A DNA stretch of 61,789 bases from a virus. How positions within the stretch are numbered: position 1 is the stretch's first letter; every line of letters starts with the position of its first letter. Shown in pieces: positions 38,438 through 46,625 of this stretch. The notes beneath the pieces were generated by a model that worked only from the letters and a program-made list of their open reading frames with translations, was not told where the DNA came from and did no database searches. The DNA lies in the IMG/VR virus record IMGVR_UViG_3300030419_002074, positions 1 to 61,789 of that record, one strand, 5' to 3'. A program made the position numbers and the translations under genes.

Positions 38438-39103
38438 ATGGCGAGGAAGAGAACAAAGAAACAACCCATTAGACCCTCTCGCAAGAAATTAAAGCCTAAA
38501 ACAGAAAACCAAGCAGAATACATAAGAGGAATGTCAGAAGCTGATGTTACCTTTTGCTCTGGCCCTGCGGGTTCTGGAAAAACAGCAGTCGCTGTAGGAC
38601 TGGCTTGCGAATACATTTTACAAAATAAAGTTGATAAAATCATTATAACTAGGCCAGTCGTAGAGTCTGGAAGAGGAATCGGATTTTTGCCCGGAACCCT
38701 AACAGAAAAAGTCCACCCCTATATGGTACCGATTATTGAGGAGATGAAGCTGTATTTAGGTTTAGAGACTTTTAATTCAATGAGAGCTACAAATATAATA
38801 GAGATATGTCCGCTGGAATACATGCGTGGTAGAAACTTCCATAACGCATTCATGATTCTAGACGAAGCACAGAACGCAACATTTGAACAGATAAAAATGT
38901 TTCTAACAAGAATTGGAATGGCATCCAAAGCCGTTGTTAACGGCGACTTGGATCAGACAGACCTAAAGGGCGACTCATACGGAGGGCTTCATGACTGCAT
39001 GGATTCTCTGCAAAATCTCAACGGTGTAGCCATATGTAAACTCAATGAAGAAGATATTGTAAGAAATGACATTATATCAAAAATCCTACAAAGATTGAAA
39101 TAA
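38438..39103 (+). CDS. phoH: PhoH-like ATPase
   Basis: 221 residues. Basic N terminus, Walker A GPAGSGKT (42-49), IIITRPVVESGRGIGFLPGTL, Walker B FMILDEAQNATFEQIKMFLTR and NGDLDQTDLKG. This is the PhoH/PhoL NTPase domain found in many aquatic phages. Related to RNA helicase or ribonuclease NTPases; its phage function is unclear. AAGGCCAAGC before ATG 38438 is a weak ribosome-binding site. Confidence 0.93.
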   Translation: MARKRTKKQPIRPSRKKLKPKTENQAEYIRGMSEADVTFCSGPAGSGKTAVAVGLACEYILQNKVDKIIITRPVVESGRGIGFLPGTLTEKVHPYMVPIIEEMKLYLGLETFNSMRATNIIEICPLEYMRGRNFHNAFMILDEAQNATFEQIKMFLTRIGMASKAVVNGDLDQTDLKGDSYGGLHDCMDSLQNLNGVAICKLNEEDIVRNDIISKILQRLK

Positions 39104-39106
39104 AGT

Positions 39107-39135
39107 TTGCATTTTCGTTCGTTATACGCTATAAT
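39107..39135 (+). promoter_or_regulatory. Sigma70-type promoter
   Basis: TTGCAT 39107-39112 and TATAAT 39130-39135, 17-base spacer. Leads to the FmdB-like gene with AAAGGAG at 39150. Confidence 0.7.
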
Positions 39136-39159
39136 ATAGAAATTGAAAAGGAGTTAAAG

Positions 39160-39504
39160 ATGCCTCGTTACGACTTTGAATGCACTCCATGTGCATACTA
39201 CACAGAGATTACACAGTCTATGGACGCACCGTCTGTGATAGAGTGTCCTGTATGTGGACAGCAGACATTGCAGAAAGCTTTTATCACACCCCCTCGAATT
39301 TTTGTAAGAGGGGAAGCAAAAACTGTGGGCCAACTGGCCGAAAGAAACTATAAAGATATGGGCTTTTATGAAAAATCAGAGAGAGTAGAAAAAGATAATA
39401 AGGACGGTATGACCACAGAGCAGAAAGAAAAAAGAAAGCTGCATCAGAAAATAACATCCATGACACCAGAACAAAAAATTAAATGGATAAAGAACGGTGA
39501 CTGA
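39160..39504 (+). CDS. FmdB-like zinc-ribbon protein (114 aa)
   Basis: MPRYDFECTPCAYYTEI and SVIECPVCGQQTLQKAF form the two-CxxC zinc ribbon of the FmdB/CxxC regulatory family. The C-terminal half is Lys/Glu-rich, helical. A protein of this sort may bind DNA or RNA polymerase, but no regulatory target is visible. Confidence 0.85.
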   Translation: MPRYDFECTPCAYYTEITQSMDAPSVIECPVCGQQTLQKAFITPPRIFVRGEAKTVGQLAERNYKDMGFYEKSERVEKDNKDGMTTEQKEKRKLHQKITSMTPEQKIKWIKNGD

Positions 39505-39775
39505 TAAGAAAAATCCAATAGTTATAGACGGTCAAGCCTTCCCAGATATGGAAAAAAGACTACACCCTCATATAGCTATCATTACTATGAAAGTAGACGT
39601 AAGAGCCATCATGCCAAATGGCATGTTTGACCAGTATATTATGGGAGATCAGGCACTACGTAAGTATGGACTAGCAACAAAGGGGCAGTTTATAATCAAA
39701 GGCCACTCAGAAGGCGACTGTCTAAACAAACTTAAAAAAGTATTGGAGGATATTGATGGCAAGACACGAGAATGA
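39497..39775 (+). CDS. Conserved phage protein of unknown function (92 aa)
   Basis: GTG 39497 overlaps the previous stop. IITMKVDVRAIMPNGMFDQYIMGDQALRKYGLATKGQFIIKGHSEGDCLNKLKK is a compact alpha/beta sequence. No family recognised. Overlaps the following gene by 20 bases. Confidence 0.55.
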   Translation: MTDKKNPIVIDGQAFPDMEKRLHPHIAIITMKVDVRAIMPNGMFDQYIMGDQALRKYGLATKGQFIIKGHSEGDCLNKLKKVLEDIDGKTRE

Positions 39776-40109
39776 AGATGTATCTGACCTTAAGCTGCCG
39801 CCAGTTAATGAGACAACCGTTGAGTTTTTTGGAGAAAGAGGCGAAAAGGTAGAACCCAACGTCGGGCTATCTAAATCTGTATCTACGTATCTCAACTACG
39901 AGATATTATCTATGCAGTATTTTATACGTGTCGGTAGAGGAGAAATCATTGATCCATACGGTGCAGACTTTGGATATACGAAGTCTAAGTTATCATCAAT
40001 GTATAAATTTAAAAAAGTTTCAAAAGAAGCTTTTGACAGCTATCAAACGTATTTAAAAACTAAGAATAGACTACACTTTACTAAAGCCAGAAGACTTGTT
40101 ATGGAGTAA
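39756..40109 (+). CDS. Conserved phage protein of unknown function (117 aa)
   Basis: ATG 39756 has GGAGG five bases upstream, so I prefer it to TTG 39753. Soluble and mixed, ending with a Lys/Arg-rich helix (YLKTKNRLHFTKARRL). Function unknown. Confidence 0.6.
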   Translation: MARHENEDVSDLKLPPVNETTVEFFGERGEKVEPNVGLSKSVSTYLNYEILSMQYFIRVGRGEIIDPYGADFGYTKSKLSSMYKFKKVSKEAFDSYQTYLKTKNRLHFTKARRLVME

Positions 40110-40113
40110 AAAT

Positions 40114-40413
40114 ATGAAAAAAGGACCACTTTCCAACGAAGAAAAGCAATTTGTGACCGATAATGTCGGTCAATTCGCTAACGTAGAAGATCTAGCAGAA
40201 AACATGAATAGGTCTGTTAGTATTCTTCAGAAATTTATTGATGGTTTACCACCTAAAGGTCAAGATGTCAGCGGATTGTTTGCAAGAAAAGAAGATCGTG
40301 GAGTTACCGTGATGACAGAGGCGGCTTCTATGGCTTCGGACGAAAACAAAGCGGAGCGTTCCACATCAGCACCTCCAAGATTCAGACAGTATATCCACAA
40401 AATCAAGGAATAG
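40114..40413 (+). CDS. Hypothetical protein with possible helix-turn-helix (99 aa)
   Basis: MKKGPLSNEEKQFVTDNVGQFANVEDLAENMNRSVSILQKFI resembles a helix-turn-helix like those in homeobox-like or transposase N termini (residues 7-45), followed by a disordered polar tail. ATG 40114 after GGAG. Role possibly DNA binding. Confidence 0.55.
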   Translation: MKKGPLSNEEKQFVTDNVGQFANVEDLAENMNRSVSILQKFIDGLPPKGQDVSGLFARKEDRGVTVMTEAASMASDENKAERSTSAPPRFRQYIHKIKE

Positions 40414-40419
40414 TATACG

Positions 40420-40950
40420 ATGGAATTAGGTACTCATGTATGCACCCATTTCGATGGTTACATGAAAAGGCTCTGTCACGAAGAACTGATGATTAGCTGG
40501 CAGATCACGCTTACCGATGGTATTGTGATATATGGAGATTATGAACGTCCCGGTTTACCTAACCCTTGGGAAAGACTGCGGATGCACTGTGCTCTACATA
40601 ACGTATTGCCTGCAAAGATTGAACTGTATATGTTTGGTGCTGAACACAAAATATTTTTTGAAGACCCTGAAGGGCTAGATGGGGTCTCAATTATGCGTGG
40701 AATAGCCAAAGAGCAATCTATGGACGGCCAACAATCACAATCTTATCAGACATTAACTGTGTGTTTGCTAAATGATTCGTGTGAGTATATAGATGTAGCT
40801 AAGTACACTTGGCCGCACAACGACTTTGAACAGAAAGAATCTAAAAGAAAGCTATCTGTCAATAACTTGGAGAATATGATTTTTAAAAATGGATCAAAAA
40901 AATTGCTCAACCCCGAAGTTCAAAAGCATATCAACGTCGAAACCGTGTAG
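40420..40950 (+). CDS. Conserved phage protein of unknown function (176 aa)
   Basis: Alpha/beta protein with ITLTDGIVIYGDYERPGLPNPWERLRMHCALHNVLPAKIELYMFGAEHKIFFEDP; the spacing of Trp, His and Cys is distinctive and I recall similar hypotheticals in aquatic phages. Overlaps the next gene by 62 bases. Unknown function. Confidence 0.6.
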   Translation: MELGTHVCTHFDGYMKRLCHEELMISWQITLTDGIVIYGDYERPGLPNPWERLRMHCALHNVLPAKIELYMFGAEHKIFFEDPEGLDGVSIMRGIAKEQSMDGQQSQSYQTLTVCLLNDSCEYIDVAKYTWPHNDFEQKESKRKLSVNNLENMIFKNGSKKLLNPEVQKHINVETV

Positions 40951-41386
40951 TGCCGCCCAGTACATAGCCGAGATGGTGTGTATTAGGAGAAGCGAACGGG
41001 ACAACAAAGGTAGCCTTGAATATAAATTCTGGAACAACTCTAAGAACGAGGAATATCAAACACAGATTAGAGTTGCATCTAAACTAATAAAGAAATTTGG
41101 ATCGGAGGCTATACTACACTACCTGAACGGCTCGGGTAAAAATGTCTATTCTCTAGGCTTCCTGCACAAAAGCAAAAAGTTCGTTTTGCCGCTAGACTTT
41201 GTAAAAGACGGTATAGAAAAGTCCAAAGAACTATTAGATAAACAAAGCAAGATAGAGAAAAAAATTGTAGATTTACCTAAAGGTGAATACAAACCAAGAA
41301 AAACGATTCCACAAAAAAATACACTTATGTCGAAACTGAGGAAAGTAGATGGCAACAAAAACAAAAACAAAAACAAAGACTCCTGA
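40889..41386 (+). CDS. Conserved phage protein of unknown function (165 aa)
   Basis: CSAAQYIAEMVCIRRSERDNKGSLEYKFWN and IRVASKLIKKFGSEAILHYLNGSGKNVYSLGFLHKSKKF define a compact phage domain. The C-terminal ~40 residues are Lys/Asn-rich and disordered. It ends overlapping the RecA-like gene by 38 bases, so the two are likely translated together; a role in recombination is only suggested by this. Confidence 0.6.
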   Translation: MDQKNCSTPKFKSISTSKPCSAAQYIAEMVCIRRSERDNKGSLEYKFWNNSKNEEYQTQIRVASKLIKKFGSEAILHYLNGSGKNVYSLGFLHKSKKFVLPLDFVKDGIEKSKELLDKQSKIEKKIVDLPKGEYKPRKTIPQKNTLMSKLRKVDGNKNKNKNKDS

Positions 41387-42443
41387 ATATCTAAAAAAAA
41401 TAATTAAAGATTATGGTGAGATAATACGTAGCGGCACCGATGTGCTTGAGCAAAAAAAGAACTTCAAAACCATTTCTGTGAGTCCAGCTATAGATATTGC
41501 ACTTGGCGGTGGAATTAGAGAGGGTAGCTGGCTGACGCTTACCGGAGATCCAAAATCCGGCAAGACAACCACAGCCATGCAGATCGCATCAAATTGCCAG
41601 AAAGAAGGGCGTCCGATTATATATCTAGATGCTGAAGGTCGTCTTAAAGATATGAACTTTGAGGTTTCGGATTTAGATCCTAGCAAGATGACTATCGTAG
41701 CACCAGAAGATAAGCCAATTCCAGCAGAAGACTTTCTAGATGTGGCGTACAAGATGATGAGTCACCCTGACTACTACGGGGCAGTCCTTATCATTGATTC
41801 TATATCTTCGTTAATGCCTAAAAAGGAGTTGGATGGAGACTTTAGTCCCGGCAGAGCTGGACTACCTAAAATTCTTTCCATATTTACAAAGAAGATAGGA
41901 CAACTATTACCACGTCAGCACGGTCTTATTATTGCTATTACCCACTATATTGCAAACACTGGGGGCTTTGGCAAGGCCAAGCTTGCCGATGGTGGGAACA
42001 AAATTCAGTATCAGGCAGATACAAGAATGGAAATTGCTGGAGGTGGAGAAAAGGTATCTGCGGTATCTCCTTGGAGCAATCCTTCCGGAGACAGAATAGG
42101 TCAGGTTGTGAACTGGAAAATAATATGCTCATCTATGGGACCGCCGGGAAGATCCGTTCAAAGCTACATACGTTATGGTCACGGAATAGATAAAACCCAA
42201 GAAATACTAATGCTTGCATGTGATCTGGGATTAATAGACAAGGCCGGTGCTTGGTTTACATGTAGCTTCATGAGCTTCTTCAAAGATTTAGCAAAGGAAA
42301 TTAAACCTGATATAGATGTGGAAAATGAGGAAGAACTAAATAAAGCGTTTAAGTTTCAGGGTCAGGAGAATCTATATGTGTTTTTGTCTGAAAATCCAAA
42401 GACCGTTGAAATTCTTGAATCATCAATTAAGGGTATGTTATAA
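41349..42443 (+). CDS. RecA/UvsX-like recombinase
   Basis: 364 residues. Walker A GDPKSGKTT (66-74), IIYLDAEGRLKD, a Walker-B-like strand AVLIIDSISSLMPKKEL and IIAITHYIANTGGFGKAKLADGGNKIQYQADTRMEI (the L2-like and C-terminal core). This is the RecA core; it matches UvsX-type phage recombinases in length better than bacterial RecA. It should form ATP-dependent filaments on ssDNA for recombination-dependent replication and repair. No intein. Confidence 0.88.
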   Translation: MATKTKTKTKTPEYLKKIIKDYGEIIRSGTDVLEQKKNFKTISVSPAIDIALGGGIREGSWLTLTGDPKSGKTTTAMQIASNCQKEGRPIIYLDAEGRLKDMNFEVSDLDPSKMTIVAPEDKPIPAEDFLDVAYKMMSHPDYYGAVLIIDSISSLMPKKELDGDFSPGRAGLPKILSIFTKKIGQLLPRQHGLIIAITHYIANTGGFGKAKLADGGNKIQYQADTRMEIAGGGEKVSAVSPWSNPSGDRIGQVVNWKIICSSMGPPGRSVQSYIRYGHGIDKTQEILMLACDLGLIDKAGAWFTCSFMSFFKDLAKEIKPDIDVENEEELNKAFKFQGQENLYVFLSENPKTVEILESSIKGML

Positions 42444-42457
42444 AGGAACGATATGAA

Positions 42458-42664
42458 ATGCCACTATTTAAAAAAGATAAAGACAACAAAAAAGAGGACA
42501 GAAAAGACGATAGAAAAGATAAGGTAGAAAGTAGGAGGAACTACAGGCTTGAAAAAATCAATGCCTTGAAAGAAAAAATCTATGCCGTTGCCGCTAAAAG
42601 AAAATGGCTATTCTTGATTATTGCAGCAGCGATTGCAGCTTATCTCGTATTTAAGTTTGTATAG
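42458..42664 (+). CDS. Small charged membrane protein (68 aa)
   Basis: Lys/Asp-rich N-terminal half (KDKDNKKEDRKDDRKDK) followed by a membrane helix (WLFLIIAAAIAAYLVFKFV) at the C terminus: a tail-anchored layout. Function unknown. Precedes the dipeptidase gene by 10 bases. Confidence 0.6.
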   Translation: MPLFKKDKDNKKEDRKDDRKDKVESRRNYRLEKINALKEKIYAVAAKRKWLFLIIAAAIAAYLVFKFV

Positions 42665-42674
42665 GAGTATTGAA

Positions 42675-43898
42675 ATGAATTGGGAGCATTTACACAAACA
42701 GTCAAAAGTAGTTGATCTACATAACCACGCCATACTTAAGAAGTTCTTGCTAGACAGAGATCTAACAACTAGTAAGACTAAATTTTTGGCTTCATTGTTT
42801 AAGAGGGCTTTCTGGCCACTAAGTCAGAGAAGTACGTTCCCACTGATTAAAAAGGGTGGCGTCGATGTGGTGTTATCTACTTGTTACGTTCCTGAGAAAG
42901 AATGGGTAGACGATCAGGGGCTTGTTAAATTAGCACTAAAGTTCGCACCAAAAACCAAAAAAAGAGTTTTTGACCAGTTCTACTTCGATGCCACAGTAGC
43001 AATGATGGACTCTATAGAGTCGGAGATAGATAAGTATAACGACACTTTTGTAGGAGGTCCGGACGATGGTGCCTTCATTAAGTTGGTCAAGAATAAGAAC
43101 GAACTCATTGATTGCTTGGCTGACAATGATATTGCTATAATACACTCCATAGAAGGAGCACACAGCCTAGAGGGTATTGACTGCGAATCTTCTAATGACA
43201 ACTCTGTAGTCGAGGCCGAAGTTTTGCAGCACCTTGATTATTTTGCGGAGCGTGGCGTTGCCTATTTGACACTAGCACACTTTTATCCTAACAAGGTTGC
43301 TCATCCGGTATTTCCATATCCAACTTACGGTATTAAAAGAAGCAACTGGAAAAAACTAATGGCGGGATGGGATATGAATAAAGGCCTTACCGCTTTAGGT
43401 GCCAAGGTCGTACAGAGAATGATAGATCTGGGTATGCTTATAGATATTGCTCATTGCACCCCTAAAGCTAGAAAAGAAATATATGAGATAGTTGGAGACA
43501 GACAAAACCTTGTTATTTCTAGCCACTCTGGATGCTTTGAAATTAATCGTGATCCATATAATCTAGAAGACTGGGAAATAAAATGGATCGCAGATCATGG
43601 TGGTGTGGTTGGAATTATCTTTATGAACTACTGGATTAGTCCTATTGACACTCCGCTAGGCATGAAGTACATTGAACAAACAATTAGTCATATGCGAGAT
43701 GTTGCCGGACCCCATGTAATTGGATTGGGTACAGACTATGACGGATTTACCGACCCTCCTGATGAGATGGTTGACATTTCAGAACTTCCTAGACTAACGA
43801 GATATTTACATTCTTTAGAAAGATACTCCGAAGATGAAATCAAGGGATTTCTTGGAGGCAACTCTTTGAATACACTTATAAACGGATGGGGGCAATGA
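42675..43898 (+). CDS. Membrane dipeptidase-like protein (peptidase M19 family)
   Basis: 407 residues. VVDLHNHAILKK aligns with the M19 zinc site HxD, but the second ligand is His, not Asp (HNH). Other M19 motifs are intact: AIIHSIEGAHSL (bridging Glu), LTLAHFYPNKVAH, IDIAHCTPKARKEI, ISSHSGCFEINRDPYNLEDWEIKWIADHGGVVGI, IGLGTDYDGFTDPP and FLGGNSLNTL. M19 enzymes cleave dipeptides, including ones with a D-residue, and beta-lactams. ATG 42675 is behind TAGGAG. Odd neighbour of the RecA-like gene and rare in phages; a role in cell-wall peptide recycling or in host metabolism is inference. Confidence 0.85.
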   Translation: MNWEHLHKQSKVVDLHNHAILKKFLLDRDLTTSKTKFLASLFKRAFWPLSQRSTFPLIKKGGVDVVLSTCYVPEKEWVDDQGLVKLALKFAPKTKKRVFDQFYFDATVAMMDSIESEIDKYNDTFVGGPDDGAFIKLVKNKNELIDCLADNDIAIIHSIEGAHSLEGIDCESSNDNSVVEAEVLQHLDYFAERGVAYLTLAHFYPNKVAHPVFPYPTYGIKRSNWKKLMAGWDMNKGLTALGAKVVQRMIDLGMLIDIAHCTPKARKEIYEIVGDRQNLVISSHSGCFEINRDPYNLEDWEIKWIADHGGVVGIIFMNYWISPIDTPLGMKYIEQTISHMRDVAGPHVIGLGTDYDGFTDPPDEMVDISELPRLTRYLHSLERYSEDEIKGFLGGNSLNTLINGWGQ

Positions 43899-44059
43899 TG
43901 TCTATAGAAACACACGTTAAATGGATTGCATCCGAGGCTCACTGGGCTGTATATGATGAAGTTGACACTATAGTCGGCTTTTATATAACCTACGGTGAGG
44001 CCATACAAGCTTACAAAGATTATTGCAAAAAAAATTTTCCGGAGTTTTATGATGACTAA
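43895..44059 (+). CDS. Small hypothetical protein (54 aa)
   Basis: ATG 43895 (or 43898) overlaps the M19 stop in an ATGATG sequence. Soluble, aromatic-rich (HWAVYDEVDTIVGFYITYGEAIQAYKDY). Frame ends at TAA 44057. It overlaps the next gene. Function unknown. Confidence 0.5.
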   Translation: MMSIETHVKWIASEAHWAVYDEVDTIVGFYITYGEAIQAYKDYCKKNFPEFYDD

Positions 44060-44300
44060 ATTTAAATTTGAAAAATACGATGATCCTTTCAGGGCTTTTA
44101 ACATACAGATGTCTATCATATGCGACCTAGAACAAGGAGGTAAGATAGACGAGAATGAGGCTTTTGAGCAGGTTAAGGCACTATACAAACAATTTAAACA
44201 CTACTTCAAGCACGAACATGAGGCTAGTTCTGTTTTAGAGAACAAGGCATATTACGATAATAACAAATACGTATACAAAGAAGAAAAGGAAACAGAGTAG
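44052..44300 (+). CDS. Hypothetical acidic helical protein (82 aa)
   Basis: ATG 44052 is seven bases behind GGAG; the frame continues upstream without a better start. Composition is charged and helical (YDDPFRAFNIQMSIICDLEQGGKIDENEAFEQVKALYKQF). Function unknown. Confidence 0.55.
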   Translation: MTKFKFEKYDDPFRAFNIQMSIICDLEQGGKIDENEAFEQVKALYKQFKHYFKHEHEASSVLENKAYYDNNKYVYKEEKETE

Positions 44301-44420
44301 ATGGAAGCGGTATTTGCCGGTTTAACGGCTTGGACTATAGAGATCGGTATAGCCTGCCTTGGTCTCTATTTACTAAAAAGAGAAGAAAATAAAGTGATCC
44401 AAAGACGGAAGAAAAAATGA
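44301..44420 (+). CDS. Tiny membrane protein (39 aa)
   Basis: ATG 44301 lies directly after the previous stop. One membrane helix (AGLTAWTIEIGIACLGLYLL) and a basic tail (KREENKVIQRRKKK). Stop overlaps the glycosyltransferase start. Function unknown. Confidence 0.5.
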   Translation: MEAVFAGLTAWTIEIGIACLGLYLLKREENKVIQRRKKK

Positions 44421-45436
44421 ATTACACAGATCTGTACACAACACTACCACGACACATAGAGCAGAGTAACAGGGAGATAAATAATGTCTCCTTTTGCAAT
44501 CTTTACTCCTGTTTAAAAAATATGTATTCCCACAATTCAAAGAAAGATAGGGTTGTGTTTTTTACAAAACACGCTTCAGAAAAAACAATAGACAAGTTTG
44601 TAAAAGACAAGTCTATAATAGATGCTATTGGAGATATTGCTGGCGAAAATCTGGTCACGATATCCGGAGACTGGGGTATATACAGAGATGAAGATGGTTA
44701 TGTTGGACAAAGTTCAAGCAAAAATTTTAGAGTAACTATTCCGGGGCTAGAAAAAATGTTTGACAGGTTTGATAGCTGGTTCTGTCCGCACTTAGAAGAG
44801 GACGTGCATGAGAAGATGTACCCAATCCCCATCAATATATTCACTCACGACTGGCAGGAGCTTGTAAGTAAAGATATAGAAGAATTAAGACAGATTGAGA
44901 AACCTAATCTTTGTTACGCTAACTTTTGTATGACCTCTTTATACAGAACAACATTAGCTAAATGGATTCCTAAGCAAGACTACATTGATTATCTGTTTCC
45001 TAAAAGGTTCGAGAAGATTGACGAATCAGTTTCAGATGACATACTTTCAGACAAGACTTTGGATCTGGAAGACTTTGCTACGACATTAGCCTCATATAGA
45101 TTTGCTATTGCACCGATTGGAAACGGTATAGATACACATAGGTTATGGGAATGTATATTGACAAACACGGTTCCTATTGTTCAAGACTCATTTTGCAACC
45201 GAGTTTTTTCAAAAATATGGCCTATGATTATAGTGCATAGATATGAATTTGATAATATTCAACAGAAGATGTGTGACTTTTCTAAAAAACATGGTGATTA
45301 TATAGAGTACGATTACTCTCTATTATTAAAGAAAAATTTTGACAAGCTACTTGAAAGATTAAAATATGAAAGTGATAGGGTTAGACGGGAGAGAGCACAA
45401 GTGGAACCCGTCGAGCAAATCGTCATCAAGTTCTAA
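44417..45436 (+). CDS. Exostosin-like glycosyltransferase (GT47)
   Basis: 339 residues. The C-terminal block YRFAIAPIGNGIDTHRLWECILTNTVPIVQDS matches exostosin/GT47 proteins (cgn-x-d-thR-wE-l-x-x-gciPvi). The N-terminal half is all beta-alpha with KSFSxx spacing. It is a likely GT-B-type transferase. Start ATG 44417 overlaps the prior gene, and its final 71 bases overlap the nuclease gene. Role in virion or host-surface sugar assembly is inference. Confidence 0.8.
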   Translation: MNYTDLYTTLPRHIEQSNREINNVSFCNLYSCLKNMYSHNSKKDRVVFFTKHASEKTIDKFVKDKSIIDAIGDIAGENLVTISGDWGIYRDEDGYVGQSSSKNFRVTIPGLEKMFDRFDSWFCPHLEEDVHEKMYPIPINIFTHDWQELVSKDIEELRQIEKPNLCYANFCMTSLYRTTLAKWIPKQDYIDYLFPKRFEKIDESVSDDILSDKTLDLEDFATTLASYRFAIAPIGNGIDTHRLWECILTNTVPIVQDSFCNRVFSKIWPMIIVHRYEFDNIQQKMCDFSKKHGDYIEYDYSLLLKKNFDKLLERLKYESDRVRRERAQVEPVEQIVIKF

Positions 45437-45773
45437 AAGATCAAATTTACATAAAAGTGCAAAAGAATTACTTGACATTCTGTTTCCGTATGATAGAATA
45501 CTAGAAGAGGTTTCGCTCGTCGGGACCAATAATGGTATTAGAAGAGGTACTCTTCGTGCTGATTTCTTTATACCAAATAGAAACCTAATGGTTGAGGTGC
45601 ATGGTGAACAACACTTCAAGTTTAATAAATTCTTCTTCAAGGACAAGCTATCATTTTTTAAAGCTCAGGCTAGAGATCGAGATAAAAAAGAGTGGTGCAA
45701 TCTAAACGATATAAGGTTAATAGAATTTAATTACGATGAGGATTGGGATGACTGGAGAAGAAAAGTTAGCTGA
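45366..45773 (+). CDS. Vsr/EDxHD-like PD-(D/E)XK endonuclease
   Basis: 135 residues. LRADFFIPNRNLMVEVHGEQHFKFNKFFF holds the D-x(n)-E-x-H-G-E-x-H core of Vsr-like and intron-encoded EDxHD nucleases, followed by KLSFFKAQARDRDKKEWCNLNDIRLIEFNYDE. Such free-standing nucleases are used in mismatch repair or homing. It overlaps the GT47 gene by 71 bases in another frame, which makes a selfish insertion less likely. Substrate unknown. Confidence 0.78.
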   Translation: MKVIGLDGREHKWNPSSKSSSSSKRSNLHKSAKELLDILFPYDRILEEVSLVGTNNGIRRGTLRADFFIPNRNLMVEVHGEQHFKFNKFFFKDKLSFFKAQARDRDKKEWCNLNDIRLIEFNYDEDWDDWRRKVS

Positions 45774-46209
45774 GTTTGTAGAGGCTATTGACTCGTGGGT
45801 AGAGTCTAAATACGTACACACCAGCAAACCAAGAGAGGAAGCTCCGAGAGCGTTGAGCTTTAAGAAGGACACCTTAAGAACGCTAACAAACGAAGAGTGT
45901 GCTTTTTATGCATACGAGCTATATGCCTATGCGGAATATATTGAAACACTAAGAACAAAAGAAAATGCAATTTTAGAATGGGCAGATTCCAGTATTTGGT
46001 ATATAATATCTACAGTTATGCAAAACTATGGAACACAGTATACAAAATGGCAGGAAAAGTATTACTCTGCCGTAAAGGAAAACCCACTAGCTTCCCAAAT
46101 ATTAAAAGTTAAAAATCATGCAGAAGCTAGAGTAAAGATTCTAAACGGAAAAGCCGATAGAATACAAAGCATGGCACAAATACTTAACAATCTATCTAAG
46201 AGGAGATAA
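45748..46209 (+). CDS. Conserved helical protein of unknown function (153 aa)
   Basis: I took ATG 45748 because GAGG lies ahead of it; ATG 45736 in frame is also possible. All-helical: CAFYAYELYAYAEYIETLRTKENAILEWADSSIWYIISTVMQ, with a basic tail. No recognised domain, but the aromatic helix pattern is distinctive. It lies just before the helicase-loader-like position, so it may be a replication accessory (position only). Confidence 0.55.
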   Translation: MTGEEKLAEFVEAIDSWVESKYVHTSKPREEAPRALSFKKDTLRTLTNEECAFYAYELYAYAEYIETLRTKENAILEWADSSIWYIISTVMQNYGTQYTKWQEKYYSAVKENPLASQILKVKNHAEARVKILNGKADRIQSMAQILNNLSKRR

Positions 46210-46211
46210 GA

Positions 46212-46625
46212 ATGTCAGAACATCTAGAAGATTTCTTGGGAAGTCTTTCTCAAGAACAGAAGGACCGGCTGCTCCAAATGCTGGGCGATAGTCAATCGTC
46301 TCCTGAGCCTAAGCAGCCAGAGACAAAAAGTGTTGCGAGAGAACCTGAACAAGACTTTACAATGAAGATCAAGAAAGAGGGTGAAGAAGAAGGGAAGGTT
46401 ACAGGAGTTCCCGTTAACGAGATGCCAAGATTCAATAAGTTTGTAGACGATGGTACCGAACACAAAGACAAGCAAAACGAAACCCCAAGCCTATCGCTAA
46501 CAGAAAGAAAAAGACCACCCTTCAAAAAGGTCAGTCAGTTATGTTCGAGATGCAATCAAACGTTCGATGTGCATCCACAATTTGCTAGAGATTTTTATAT
46601 TTGCGACAAATGCCTAAAAAGATAG
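46212..46625 (+). CDS. Acidic protein with C-terminal zinc ribbon (137 aa)
   Basis: The first 100 residues are low-complexity and charged. The end carries CSRCNQTFDVHPQFARDFYICDKCLKR, a clean CxxC ... CxxC zinc ribbon at residues about 112-137. Its 3' end overlaps the DnaB gene by 16 bases. It could be a helicase loader or partner by position; not shown by sequence. Confidence 0.6.
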   Translation: MSEHLEDFLGSLSQEQKDRLLQMLGDSQSSPEPKQPETKSVAREPEQDFTMKIKKEGEEEGKVTGVPVNEMPRFNKFVDDGTEHKDKQNETPSLSLTERKRPPFKKVSQLCSRCNQTFDVHPQFARDFYICDKCLKR

